The notes below the pieces were generated by a model. The model was not told where the DNA came from. It ran no database searches and saw only the letters and a list, made by a program, of their open reading frames with translations. The position numbers were made by a program, and so were the translations under genes. DNA of 37,834 bases, taken from assembly GCA_903821465.1 (NCBI GenBank), contig CAIJLK010000209.1:1-37834 (forward strand), read 5' to 3'. Source of the DNA: an uncultured Bacteroidota bacterium (GTDB lineage Bacteria > Bacteroidota > Bacteroidia > Chitinophagales > Chitinophagaceae). How positions within the stretch are numbered: position 1 is the first letter of the stretch; each line of letters begins with the position of its first letter. Positions 9,801-17,622 of the stretch are shown here, piece after piece.

Positions 9801-12800
9801 TCCATTTGTAGTGGAACCTCCGTTACACTCACTGGTGGTGGTGCATCTAGTTATGTTTGGGATAATTCAGTAACAAATGCTGTTTCCTTTATTCCGGTTA
9901 ACACCCAAACTTATACTGTTATAGGTACTGATGCCTTTAGCGGTTGTACTAATACGGCTACAGTCAGCGTAGCTGTTGCATCTACACCTAATACAAGTAA
10001 TTTTTCTTTAACCGCAACAAACGTCTGTGTTTGGCAACAATCAAAAATATCCATTCAATCTTCATCTCTTTTGGATGGTATATATACAATAGTATATGAT
10101 TTAGCAAGTCCTAATGCAAGCTCTGATAATGAAGCTTCAATAACAATGAGTGGCGGATCTGGCACTTTTTATACTTCCGAATTATTTAATAGTGGTTCAA
10201 CTACTATTACACTGAAATCAATTAAAAATCTTACAGGTTGTAGTGCAACTATTGTAGGAAAAACTACAAGTATTTCAGTTAATACACTTCCTGAAATTTC
10301 AGTTCTACCTAGTTCTGCTAGTCTTACAATTGGAGGAAGTATAAGTTTAACCGCATCTGGCGCAAATACTTATTCTTGGTCTCCATCAAGTGGGTTATCT
10401 GCAACTAATACAGCAACTGTAACTGCAACGCCAAGTCAGACAACTACATATTCCGTTACTGGAACAAATTCAATTACAGGATGCAGTAATACATCAAGTG
10501 CTTCTATAACTGTTTATCCTGTTTTGGTTGCGGGATCAATTGGATCTGCCCAGCAAATTTGTGTTGGTGCTAGTCCATCTTCATTGAATACACTTACTGG
10601 TGCAAGTGGGGGCAGTGCATCAATAAATTATCAATGGCAGCAAAGTACTGACGATATTAATTTTTCTAATGTTAGTGGGGCAAATACTAGTAGTTATTCT
10701 CCTGGGGTTATTAATCAAGTGACCTATTTTAGACGCGCAGCTTTAACAAATCAGGATGCTACTGTATATACAAGTTCTGTTCAAATAAGTGTAAATCAAA
10801 GTGCAGGCGGAACAATAAGTGGAGATGCTACAGTGTGTACTGGAACAAATAGTACCTCATTAACATTGAGTGGAAATACAGGAACAATACAATGGCAATC
10901 ATCAACAGACAATAATAGTTTTAGTGATTTATCGGGCCAAACAGCAACAACATATACTGCAACAAATCTTACTGTAACAAAATATTATAGAGCAGTTGTT
11001 ACGAGTGGCTCATGCGTATCAGCGAATAGTGCGAGTGGAACAGTAACAGTACATGCAAAACCAACTGTAACAGCTCCTGCTAATCAAGCAGTATGCACTG
11101 GAACATCGGTTACATTAAATGGCAGTGGCGCATCAAGCTATATCTGGAATAATGATGTTACAAATAATACTTCATTTGTTCCAACAGAAACAAAAACATA
11201 CATAGTAACAGGTACCGATAGTAATGGTTGTACAAATACAGCCACTACTACAGTAACAATGAATTCATTGCCAACAATAAGCCTTGGATCTATTTCAAGT
11301 GTTAATACAAATTCAATAAGTTTTAATATTCCATATTCTTCTACAACTGCAGATAAATATAGCGTTTCAGTAGGCTCACCTACTTCTATGTCAGGATTTA
11401 CTGCTGTGAATTTATCTTCATTTTCAGGAAGCCCTATTACTATAGCTATTCCTGCAAGTACAACCAATACCTATAATTTCAATTTAGTCTTAAAGAATTC
11501 AACAACAGGTTGTTTTTCATCTTCAATGCCGTTTACATTAACGGTTAATAATGCAGCATCTTCAATAGCTGCAACTGGTCTTACTAGTTATACTTATAGT
11601 GGATTAGCGCAAGGACCAGTAACTTCTACTGTTACTGGATCTGCAGGTGCGGTTTCATATTCTTATAGTGGTACGGGTTCTACAACTTATGGTCCAAGTT
11701 CAACTCGCCCATCTGTATTTGGAACATATCAGGTAATTGCTTCAGTTGCCTCCGATGAAAATTATAACTCAGCAAACTCTGAAGCATATAATTTTAGTAT
11801 CACACAAAAATCAATCACTGTTACAGCAGATGCTAAAACAAAAATATATGGCGCATCAGATCCTGCATTAACATACACTGTTTCTGAATCAATCGGTAGC
11901 GATGTGTTAACTGGAAGTTTAAGTAGAGCCATAGGAGAATCAGTTGGCGACTACGCTATCAGCAGTACATTAACCAATGCGAACTACGCAATCACATTTA
12001 CAGGAGCTAATTTAACTATATCTAAGAAGCAATTAACAATTACTGGAGTTTCAGGTAACGACAAAATATATGATGGAAATAAAATTGCATCTGCTACCGG
12101 AACCGCATCATTAATTGGTATAGTAAACAATGATGATGTAAAACTTGCAGGAGACGTTACTTATAATTTTGTAAATCCTGCAATAGAGAACAACAAGCCA
12201 ATTAATGTTAGTGGATGGTCATTAACTGGAACTGATGCTCAGAACTATGAATTAGTATTACCAAATCTTACTGCGAATATTACTGGCATTATTGCAATTA
12301 CCGGAAAAGCCTTTATATGTTCCGGCTTCAATAGTCAATTAAGTGGATTTGGTGTTGCTGCTTCTTCAAATGCATGGACTTCATCTGATAATTCCATAGC
12401 AACAGTAGATCAGAATGGATTAGTATTAGGAATAAAAGCGGGTAAAGTGTTCATTACTTATGTGGACATATTAAATCTTTCCAAAACAATTGAATTTATT
12501 GTAAATGAAATTCCAAAAGCTCCAATTGTTTCAGATCTGACTTATTGTTCATCAAACATAGCAAATGCCTTGACAGCTATTGCAAATGGACAAAATAATT
12601 TAACATGGTATCTTTCTTCAGAAATTAATGCTGTGGGTACTGAAACAGCACCTATTCCTTCTACAACAACCGCAGGTTCTATTGCTTATTATGTTAGTCA
12701 AACTGACTTAACTACTGCTTGTGAAAGTCCTAAAGCTACGATAACGGTAAATACCATATCAACTCCAATAATCAAATCAGAAATTTTAGGAACTTGTTCA

Positions 12801-15800
12801 ATCGTAAAAGGAACTAACCATCAGTATAGTATTGCAGCAGTTGATAATGCAACAAAATATATATGGACATTGCCAGAAGGAATTGAAGGAAATACGAATA
12901 GTAATTCTATCTCAATAATTGGCGGAGACATTAATGGCAATCTTTCTGTAGTTCCTTATAATGGTGTTTGTGCGGGTAATAAAGTAAGCTTTAAAGTAGT
13001 GGTAATTGATCCCGAAAAAGTATTATTGATTGCTGATCGTATAGTGCTTCCGGGAAATAATATTATCGCCGCAAATATCACCATGACTTTGATAGACGTG
13101 GAAGGTAACCGAGTAAATTGCAGCGAAAATAGCACAGACTTTTTTACGACAGAAGGAATATTAGGTACAAGTACCAATCTACAAGACGGCAGCTATAAAA
13201 CAAATATTACCTCTACAGCAAATGAAGTAATTGTTTCTGCAACGATTGATGGTGTTAAAATTAAGAAGACCCTAACCCTAACTTACACAGGACCACAAGG
13301 TGTTATTAAATCAAACGGAGCAATACTAATAACTGAAACTCCTAAATTAATTTTTAATGCAAGTTCAGGAGTAGAACCATTTACTATTGTTGTGAAATCT
13401 CAAAATGAAAATAAATTCGATACTGTTGCAAATGTATTAAGTGGTAAACCATTTGAACTTCCTTTTATTGCCTTAACAAATTCATACAAACTGGTATCAG
13501 CAATTAGCACCAATGGTGAGAGAAGGGATAATAATTTTACAAATGATACTGCTACAGTACTGTTGTTACAACCAAAAGTGATTGTAACATTGAAAGCAGA
13601 TCAGCCTATTCTTCAAAGTGATAGTAGCTACGCAACAAGGTTGGTATTGAACACTCAGAATATTGGAGAGATTGATCTGTATCATACGCAGACTAAATTG
13701 AATTTGAGCGATGTATTCCCTTCTCCAGTTGTATATACATTAGATAGCGTTAAAATTGATGGTGTAACTATTACGCCAAATAAAAATTACGATGGAATTA
13801 CAAACACTGATTTATTAGCAAGAGTTGAGAAACTAAGACCAGCGTACATTAAAACAAATGCCAATTTAGATCCTACTTTGATGGCATTGAATGCAACACC
13901 AGATGGATCATTTGTTCCTGTTGAAGTTGCTGTTTCCTCAAATGAACAAGAATGGTATGAAACATTTGAGTTGATTGACAATGGCCATAGTACCCATTTA
14001 TTTGGTGCACAATCTTATTTGCCAGTGGGTGCCCAAGCGAATGCAATGATTTGGATTCATATCAAGCCAAATGGCTACAATAAGCCGTTCGAAATGCAAG
14101 CTGTGGCAACTGGTACTGGTACAACGCCAAGTGGTGCAACTGCCTTAACTAGTAGTCTTTCAAATGATAATGAATCCATCAGTGCTCACCCCGAAATAAC
14201 TAAGCAAGGTGAACCTTTACCTACTGTATTAAATATTGTTCCTAGCAATCCGCAAATTGGTTTAGCATTAAATGCAGGAACTCCTGATTTGCAAAAAGAT
14301 GGATCTTATAATATTCCTTTAACCTATAAGTTAACAAATTACGGAAACACCAATTTGTATCATGTTAGCTTGAATCATAATTTTGCTGCTGTTTTTGTAG
14401 CACCAGCTATTTTCAAAATTATTTCAGGTGTAACTTCTACAAGTACGCTAGTTCCTGAACAGACTTTTGATGGTAATCAATCAAGTAATTTATTAGCTGC
14501 TAATAGCATGTTGGGATACCAACAAACTGCCTCTGTGAGCTTAACAATCAATGTTACATTGAATCAGCTAAATGCAATCTATAGTTTGCAGGGTAGAACA
14601 GGCGCAGATGCAGGTAATATAGTTTACACAACGAACGACTTATCAACTTCTGGAGTTAATCCAGACCCAGATGGCAATGGTGTGCCAAGTGAACAATCAA
14701 TAACTGTTATAGCAATAAATCAAGTTATCGATCCTTTGGTTTCAGGTACGATTGGAATATTAGCTAACAATAATCAAACCTCTGTTAATAATGGATATTG
14801 CGAAATAGCTACTAATATAGCTGTTGTTCCAACTAGTTTAAATAATGGCGGGTATATTTCTTATCAATATCAATGGCAAAGTTCTTTAGACAATGCTATT
14901 TATAAAGATATTGCTGGGGCAACTGATAGTGTTTATAATGCATCACAAATTTTAAACAGTGTGTATTTGCGTAGATCAGTAAGTTCTGGGGGACAAATTA
15001 AATATAGTAACCCTGTTACAATCAATATTTATAATGCAGTTAAACCTGTTATAACTTATCAGAATAGCTTGGTATTGCCATTTAGGGGACAAATTAATTT
15101 AACTTCTAGCAATGCAATATCTTACTTGTGGTCGAATAGCGATAGTTCAAGAATTGCAGTAATTTCAAAAGCAGGTTATTTCACAGTTACAACAATTGAT
15201 AATCATGGATGCGCTTCAGTTTCTGATTCTGTAATTGTTAAACCAGCTGCTCCAGCTACTACAAATGCAACTTTCATTATTAATTCTACAAGCAATCCTG
15301 TAGATGTTAGTAGTCTTGTAAAAGGAACCGATGGCGCTAGTTTCAATTATTATGCATCTTCTACTAATTCAACAGTTATAGCTGTACCATCTTTACAAAA
15401 AGTGGCTGGGGTATATACTTATTATGTAAGTGAAATTGTAAATAATATTCAGAGTGATAGGACTTCATTCACTGTAACAATGATTGATCCTTCCGAAATC
15501 GGAAATCTGAATAAGGTATCTTCTAAAGCAGCTACTCTGCAATCAGACGGTAGTTTCATAATCGGATTTACATTTACCGTTACAAATCTAAGATCAGAAA
15601 AATTAGATAGTGTAATGGTTTCAGATGATTTGAGTAAAGTCTTCAATAACACGATTAATTACAAATTGGTTTCACTAAAAGCAAGTGGCAAGTTGGTTGT
15701 AAATAACCTATTTGATGGAGTAATTATTACAGATATGCTGATGCCTGAAAGTGTACTTGATGGAAACACATCAGATTCCATTGAATTGTTCTTAAAAGTA

Positions 15801-16241
15801 TATCCAAACGGTTTTGCTGGTGTTCTTACCAATACTGCTACTGTTACAAGTAAATCTGTTTTTGGAGAATTCAGTTTGCCTTCTAATGACCCAACACAGG
15901 GAATAGGCTTTGGATTGCATCAGCCAACTAAATTTACTATTCCGGCAGTAGATATTATGATTCCATCAGGGTTCTCTCCTAATCGCGACGGTATAAATGA
16001 TGTATTTGTAATCTCAAGACCTTTCAATACAATGATCGATCTAGAAATTTTTAATCGCTGGGGAAACTTAGTTTATAAAGCTCAGGATTATAGAAATAAT
16101 TGGGATGGAAAAGGAAATCAGCCAGGAACTATAATGGGTGATGATTTAACTGATGGAACTTATTATTATATCGTTTTGGCTAAAAATAGGAATGACGGAA
16201 CTGTCAGAAGATTTGTTGGCTTTATCACACTAAAACGATAA
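3852..16241 (+). CDS. Giant T9SS type-B multidomain surface protein (~4,129 aa)
   Basis: A predicted cell-surface or secreted protein exported by Sec and then T9SS. The ATG at 3852 is chosen because it opens a clean signal peptide (MKLIKTVLLLSTMFLSLTVFG-Q); an in-frame ATG at 3822 is possible, and the frame opens at a TTG at 3795. Domains by residue: ~25-367 unrecognised N-terminal domain; ~463-655 two tandem-95/cadherin-like repeats; ~670-877 DNRLRE/CBM96-like domain; ~887-1280 four more tandem-95-like repeats; ~1280-1400 SdrD-B-like; ~1515-2568 array of Ig-like repeats (YQWQ..TYFRR, PKD-like and CHU-type); ~2570-2815 MBG and YDG domains; ~2815-2883 BIG2-like; ~3243-3450, 3473-3630 and 3880-4031 three DUF11-like repeats; ~4035-4129 gliding-associated CHU_C type-B sorting domain (FSPNRDGINDVF...NRWGNLVY). 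Probably an adhesin; the ligand is unknown. Internal boundaries are estimates by eye. Confidence 0.95.
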   Translation: MKLIKTVLLLSTMFLSLTVFGQTATAFKTGSVIIDMGASSPSVANSLKPYGLVYALLHDYYVPVNCVINPSKTKDGIDFTYNGKTYRGGSYIISSEFRSTAVDAVLTSWKSQGVLIDYTTSDITLNVSYTFSFAPKWVMDAANGNIAVGFLNSAGIPASAYIFKNPSQLATCDDIYVLPHADPTWAMHNNLYFWNMNFKGAIWSGCKAPSVLESLYKDTLNTRVRLNFLTQKGTGTDSGLLLFSSHVGGVLPYIQQNFTDPVSQFIGKDDSAHISGMEAIYMPNKGAKWNPGTIIISSNPTQKNVVAGQSPGAATVDVYGRAFDDPKRGLVCYQGGHNIGGSKPSQIAAQRIFFNFSFYAMKDKVASAMTATISNAPTQMKAGTTYTGISVSVAGSGTGYTYQWKSNIAGVFSASTSATTSFTPDANISSNTQCIITCVVTDPTCGRSAFDSKGATVIPLAAPLTVTNITQTVSINCNTNVLNLNVFDYNVDANNSNRTLTTISGLNNGTKSFNSDGSVTYTPNADFAGTDSATYTITDAIARTASAKIYINVGQASLSPVTKNDTLTSLLQNRITTINVLSNDVNYQYATSNSQLRITDIPQKPTQGYIYISSDSLSIQYLPKLDAKNVTDVFTYRTCNTANYCTVSQVVVTLVANGCSTGQFQDSLNIIGGSTTYTLNPNADNYLDQKNSTTGYGTSLTLNLKTSSSTRFQRPVLKFFLKPIYGLGTPTSATLNLKLSTAITTSTFSSSNNPFPATVARLTQTWVESQSTWSNSATSTTWKDTTTGTSAFSGGTYTKKWPTSTFYLGNAIARPLNDTLSADVNNIITTWLADTTKNFGFIIIPRTASSSGSASFYSNNSSGGVNNFPTLRVTFNATNKTFPCSTVVTTYKPIAYNDTATTASNKTKTIDVLANDANFYGRTNTILSVATPSSGTASIVSGKILYTPSGTFVGTVNFTYTVKDATNNTTNIGNIKIVVTHVPPTINYDSTSTNSNTAVNINVGLNDSDPQGGTLSAPVITATPKNGTAVLSGNNIIYTPTANFYGSDSLVYSRSNLATGCIQSESDTAVVRITVLNQAPVAVNDTLSTYACKPVVIDMKSNDSDPENGFLSVNILSNPTNGTLVNNGDGTYTYTSNNGYNGVDKFTYRVSDDAPTPLQSNIATVQIKVLATGDVNHPPVAVSDEISTEINQQIEYDVMANDSDPDQDPINISITANGLLQPSHGTIELLGNDMIRYIPNPNYIGSDSYEYLISDDHKGCAGDASLVAKALVNVSVTAHPILVSGTIYDDANGSGNAGFSSIYTNGEIGTNAAGNIYAYILGSDNKVIDKTSVGFDGTYLFVNAPQYTNGMKMQISSTDIAIGASFETVQMPDGWINTSATYFSFNSGADALTGYQFGIQQLPTASSYIFALQSNPGTAITIANSIFTGTDADGSINSLKFVSFPTYASAFKIGTTSYTAGTWPSGGVTVLVSSNAAISITANSGSVTPVVSFSVIDNAAFASTIATVSIPLYVSLSAGTIAGAMSICGSGMPSAFTSSAAASGGRATINYQWQISTDNSNFTDIAGATSATYSDVSTLSQTTYFRRQASTSLDNTVLSNTITVTINALPTVVSAVRNARTGTGIVTISATASTGSTVDWYAAPTSGSALVTGISATTSYTTASISLTTTYYAQARNLTTACVSTPRDTVTATVIGTLYPGIISDNQSLCGTNMPEAFLSSADASEGNESINYQWESSSSANFASVNTLTDDPSYATNAYSSITDISSTTYFRRKAWTSNNAAVYSNVVTVTINSLPVAVDPADQARTGSGSLIFSGSPAANCTIDWYSDADLKSLLFSGNNYTTSSLNATTTLYTVTRNLLTGCVSATTESSNATINAMLSPGTITNPSGTLCESGTKSLSESIAATGGTGTYIYQWQSSIDNNTFSDISSATTSTYTTATLSQTTYFRRGVSTSVDAFTYTESVSVLVTPKPTVTASASASSICSGTSVTLTGGGASSYVWDNSVTNAVSFIPVNTQTYTVIGTDAFSGCTNTATVSVAVASTPNTSNFSLTATNVCVWQQSKISIQSSSLLDGIYTIVYDLASPNASSDNEASITMSGGSGTFYTSELFNSGSTTITLKSIKNLTGCSATIVGKTTSISVNTLPEISVLPSSASLTIGGSISLTASGANTYSWSPSSGLSATNTATVTATPSQTTTYSVTGTNSITGCSNTSSASITVYPVLVAGSIGSAQQICVGASPSSLNTLTGASGGSASINYQWQQSTDDINFSNVSGANTSSYSPGVINQVTYFRRAALTNQDATVYTSSVQISVNQSAGGTISGDATVCTGTNSTSLTLSGNTGTIQWQSSTDNNSFSDLSGQTATTYTATNLTVTKYYRAVVTSGSCVSANSASGTVTVHAKPTVTAPANQAVCTGTSVTLNGSGASSYIWNNDVTNNTSFVPTETKTYIVTGTDSNGCTNTATTTVTMNSLPTISLGSISSVNTNSISFNIPYSSTTADKYSVSVGSPTSMSGFTAVNLSSFSGSPITIAIPASTTNTYNFNLVLKNSTTGCFSSSMPFTLTVNNAASSIAATGLTSYTYSGLAQGPVTSTVTGSAGAVSYSYSGTGSTTYGPSSTRPSVFGTYQVIASVASDENYNSANSEAYNFSITQKSITVTADAKTKIYGASDPALTYTVSESIGSDVLTGSLSRAIGESVGDYAISSTLTNANYAITFTGANLTISKKQLTITGVSGNDKIYDGNKIASATGTASLIGIVNNDDVKLAGDVTYNFVNPAIENNKPINVSGWSLTGTDAQNYELVLPNLTANITGIIAITGKAFICSGFNSQLSGFGVAASSNAWTSSDNSIATVDQNGLVLGIKAGKVFITYVDILNLSKTIEFIVNEIPKAPIVSDLTYCSSNIANALTAIANGQNNLTWYLSSEINAVGTETAPIPSTTTAGSIAYYVSQTDLTTACESPKATITVNTISTPIIKSEILGTCSIVKGTNHQYSIAAVDNATKYIWTLPEGIEGNTNSNSISIIGGDINGNLSVVPYNGVCAGNKVSFKVVVIDPEKVLLIADRIVLPGNNIIAANITMTLIDVEGNRVNCSENSTDFFTTEGILGTSTNLQDGSYKTNITSTANEVIVSATIDGVKIKKTLTLTYTGPQGVIKSNGAILITETPKLIFNASSGVEPFTIVVKSQNENKFDTVANVLSGKPFELPFIALTNSYKLVSAISTNGERRDNNFTNDTATVLLLQPKVIVTLKADQPILQSDSSYATRLVLNTQNIGEIDLYHTQTKLNLSDVFPSPVVYTLDSVKIDGVTITPNKNYDGITNTDLLARVEKLRPAYIKTNANLDPTLMALNATPDGSFVPVEVAVSSNEQEWYETFELIDNGHSTHLFGAQSYLPVGAQANAMIWIHIKPNGYNKPFEMQAVATGTGTTPSGATALTSSLSNDNESISAHPEITKQGEPLPTVLNIVPSNPQIGLALNAGTPDLQKDGSYNIPLTYKLTNYGNTNLYHVSLNHNFAAVFVAPAIFKIISGVTSTSTLVPEQTFDGNQSSNLLAANSMLGYQQTASVSLTINVTLNQLNAIYSLQGRTGADAGNIVYTTNDLSTSGVNPDPDGNGVPSEQSITVIAINQVIDPLVSGTIGILANNNQTSVNNGYCEIATNIAVVPTSLNNGGYISYQYQWQSSLDNAIYKDIAGATDSVYNASQILNSVYLRRSVSSGGQIKYSNPVTINIYNAVKPVITYQNSLVLPFRGQINLTSSNAISYLWSNSDSSRIAVISKAGYFTVTTIDNHGCASVSDSVIVKPAAPATTNATFIINSTSNPVDVSSLVKGTDGASFNYYASSTNSTVIAVPSLQKVAGVYTYYVSEIVNNIQSDRTSFTVTMIDPSEIGNLNKVSSKAATLQSDGSFIIGFTFTVTNLRSEKLDSVMVSDDLSKVFNNTINYKLVSLKASGKLVVNNLFDGVIITDMLMPESVLDGNTSDSIELFLKVYPNGFAGVLTNTATVTSKSVFGEFSLPSNDPTQGIGFGLHQPTKFTIPAVDIMIPSGFSPNRDGINDVFVISRPFNTMIDLEIFNRWGNLVYKAQDYRNNWDGKGNQPGTIMGDDLTDGTYYYIVLAKNRNDGTVRRFVGFITLKR

Positions 16242-16271
16242 ACGGACTATGATTTTTAATCATGTCACAAA

Positions 16272-17219
16272 ATGTATAAAATGACTTTACAATCAATTTT
16301 TAAAAAGGGATTATTTGTTGTTCTTTTCTTCCTCTATTTAGGTTCAACAAAAGCACAACAACATCCGATGTATTCTCAGTACATGTTTAATATGCTGAAT
16401 ATTAATCCGGCTTTTGCTGGAAGTGCTGGTGTAGCGCAGGTAACTACATTATACAGAAATCAATGGATTGATATGCCAGGTGCACCTCAAAACACCTCAG
16501 TTACATTTGATATGCCAGTGGATGAAAAGAAAATTGGATTTGGTGTTCAATTGTTCGACGAAAGATTGGGTATCGAAAGGTCAACTGGATTTAATCTAAT
16601 CTATGCATTTAAAATTCCAGTTAGTGAAAGGGGAACACTTAGTATGGGATTGCAGGCAGGAATCTTGAATTATCGTGCAAATTATACAAACGTTGTTACT
16701 TTTCAAGGTAATGACCCAGCATTCTATCAAAACATAAATGGAATATTGCCATCTGCAGCAGCAGGTATATTCTATAATACTGATAAGTTTTATATTGGAT
16801 TTTCTACTCCTGCATTATTAAAAACAAAAATCAGCAATCAAGGTGTTGCAGATGTCTCTTCTGCTACAGGAACTGATTTGCATTTATTTCTTTCATCGGG
16901 ATATAATTTTGATCTAAGTGAGAATGTAGTTTTAAAACCGTCTTTTCTTGTTAAAGCTGTAAGTGGTGCCCCTTTAGAATATGATTTAAATTTGAATGTT
17001 TGGATGCAAAATATTTTTGGGGTCGGTATTTCTTATAGAACTGGAGATGCTATTGTAGGTATCGCTCAACTGAAATTGGGAGAAAGATTAAATTTTGGAT
17101 ATGCATATGATAAAACCTTTACTAATCTTGGATCTTATAGTAGGGGTAGTCATGAATTGATGTTACGCTTAGAAATAGGGCGTCACACAGAAAATGTTTC
17201 TTCTATTCGTTATAATTAA
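16272..17219 (+). CDS. PorP/SprF family T9SS-associated outer-membrane protein
   Basis: A 315-residue outer-membrane beta-barrel-like protein with a signal peptide ending ...TKAQ. It then has the family signature QQHPMYSQYMFNMLNINPAFAGSAG and an early YRNQW motif. Aromatic beta-strands fill the rest, and the length is normal for PorP/SprF. In Flavobacterium johnsoniae, SprF is needed to get the adhesin SprB, a type-B cargo, to the surface. This gene begins 30 bp after the stop of the giant type-B protein, so it is probably that protein's dedicated partner; the pairing is inferred from position. A second in-frame ATG at 16281 is possible as the start. Likely cotranscribed with its upstream neighbour. 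Confidence 0.93.
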   Translation: MYKMTLQSIFKKGLFVVLFFLYLGSTKAQQHPMYSQYMFNMLNINPAFAGSAGVAQVTTLYRNQWIDMPGAPQNTSVTFDMPVDEKKIGFGVQLFDERLGIERSTGFNLIYAFKIPVSERGTLSMGLQAGILNYRANYTNVVTFQGNDPAFYQNINGILPSAAAGIFYNTDKFYIGFSTPALLKTKISNQGVADVSSATGTDLHLFLSSGYNFDLSENVVLKPSFLVKAVSGAPLEYDLNLNVWMQNIFGVGISYRTGDAIVGIAQLKLGERLNFGYAYDKTFTNLGSYSRGSHELMLRLEIGRHTENVSSIRYN

Positions 17220-17230
17220 TTAGTTGTTTT

Positions 17231-17617
17231 ATGAAAAAGATAATTTTATTAAATGTATTTCTGGCAGTAGCTATAATTTCTTTTGCTCAGTCAATCGGAG
17301 CTTCTCCTGCTGATAGAAATATTAAAAATGCAACTGTAGTTTCTAGCATTCATTTAGGCACCTACGAATTGTATTCTGGTATACCTTCTATGTATATGGG
17401 AATTTTAATTTTGCAAAGTCAAGGAAAATACAAAGTCGCTTTTAGCCATGACGAAAGCAATTTTGAGATTGGAGATTATTCATTTCACCCTGATACAAAT
17501 TCCTTTGAATGGAAAACCGGATTATTCAAAAATAATAATTGGGGAGGAAAAGTAACTACTGAAGGCAATAAAATTAGAATAAGATTTAATAGGGCTACCT
17601 ATGCCGATTCTAAATAA
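17231..17617 (+). CDS. Small exported hypothetical protein, 128 aa
   Basis: It has a clear signal peptide (MKKIILLNVFLAVAIISFAQ, cleavage after FAQ) and a mature part of about 108 residues with alternating polar and aromatic residues, suggesting a small beta-rich fold. There is no lipobox Cys and no T9SS sorting domain. I do not recognise the family. It starts 11 bp after the PorP/SprF stop, so it is most likely the third gene of the giant-protein operon. It ends 5 bp from the convergent mutS-like gene, with no visible terminator hairpin between them. It could be a periplasmic or surface accessory of the secretion module, but that is a guess from context. Confidence 0.8.
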   Translation: MKKIILLNVFLAVAIISFAQSIGASPADRNIKNATVVSSIHLGTYELYSGIPSMYMGILILQSQGKYKVAFSHDESNFEIGDYSFHPDTNSFEWKTGLFKNNNWGGKVTTEGNKIRIRFNRATYADSK

Positions 17618-17622
17618 ATTGG

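Noticed and set aside
13268..13282. ACCCTAACCCTAAC, which looks like a telomere repeat
   Set aside because: It is only two units and encodes Thr-Leu-Thr-Leu within a beta-strand of the giant protein.
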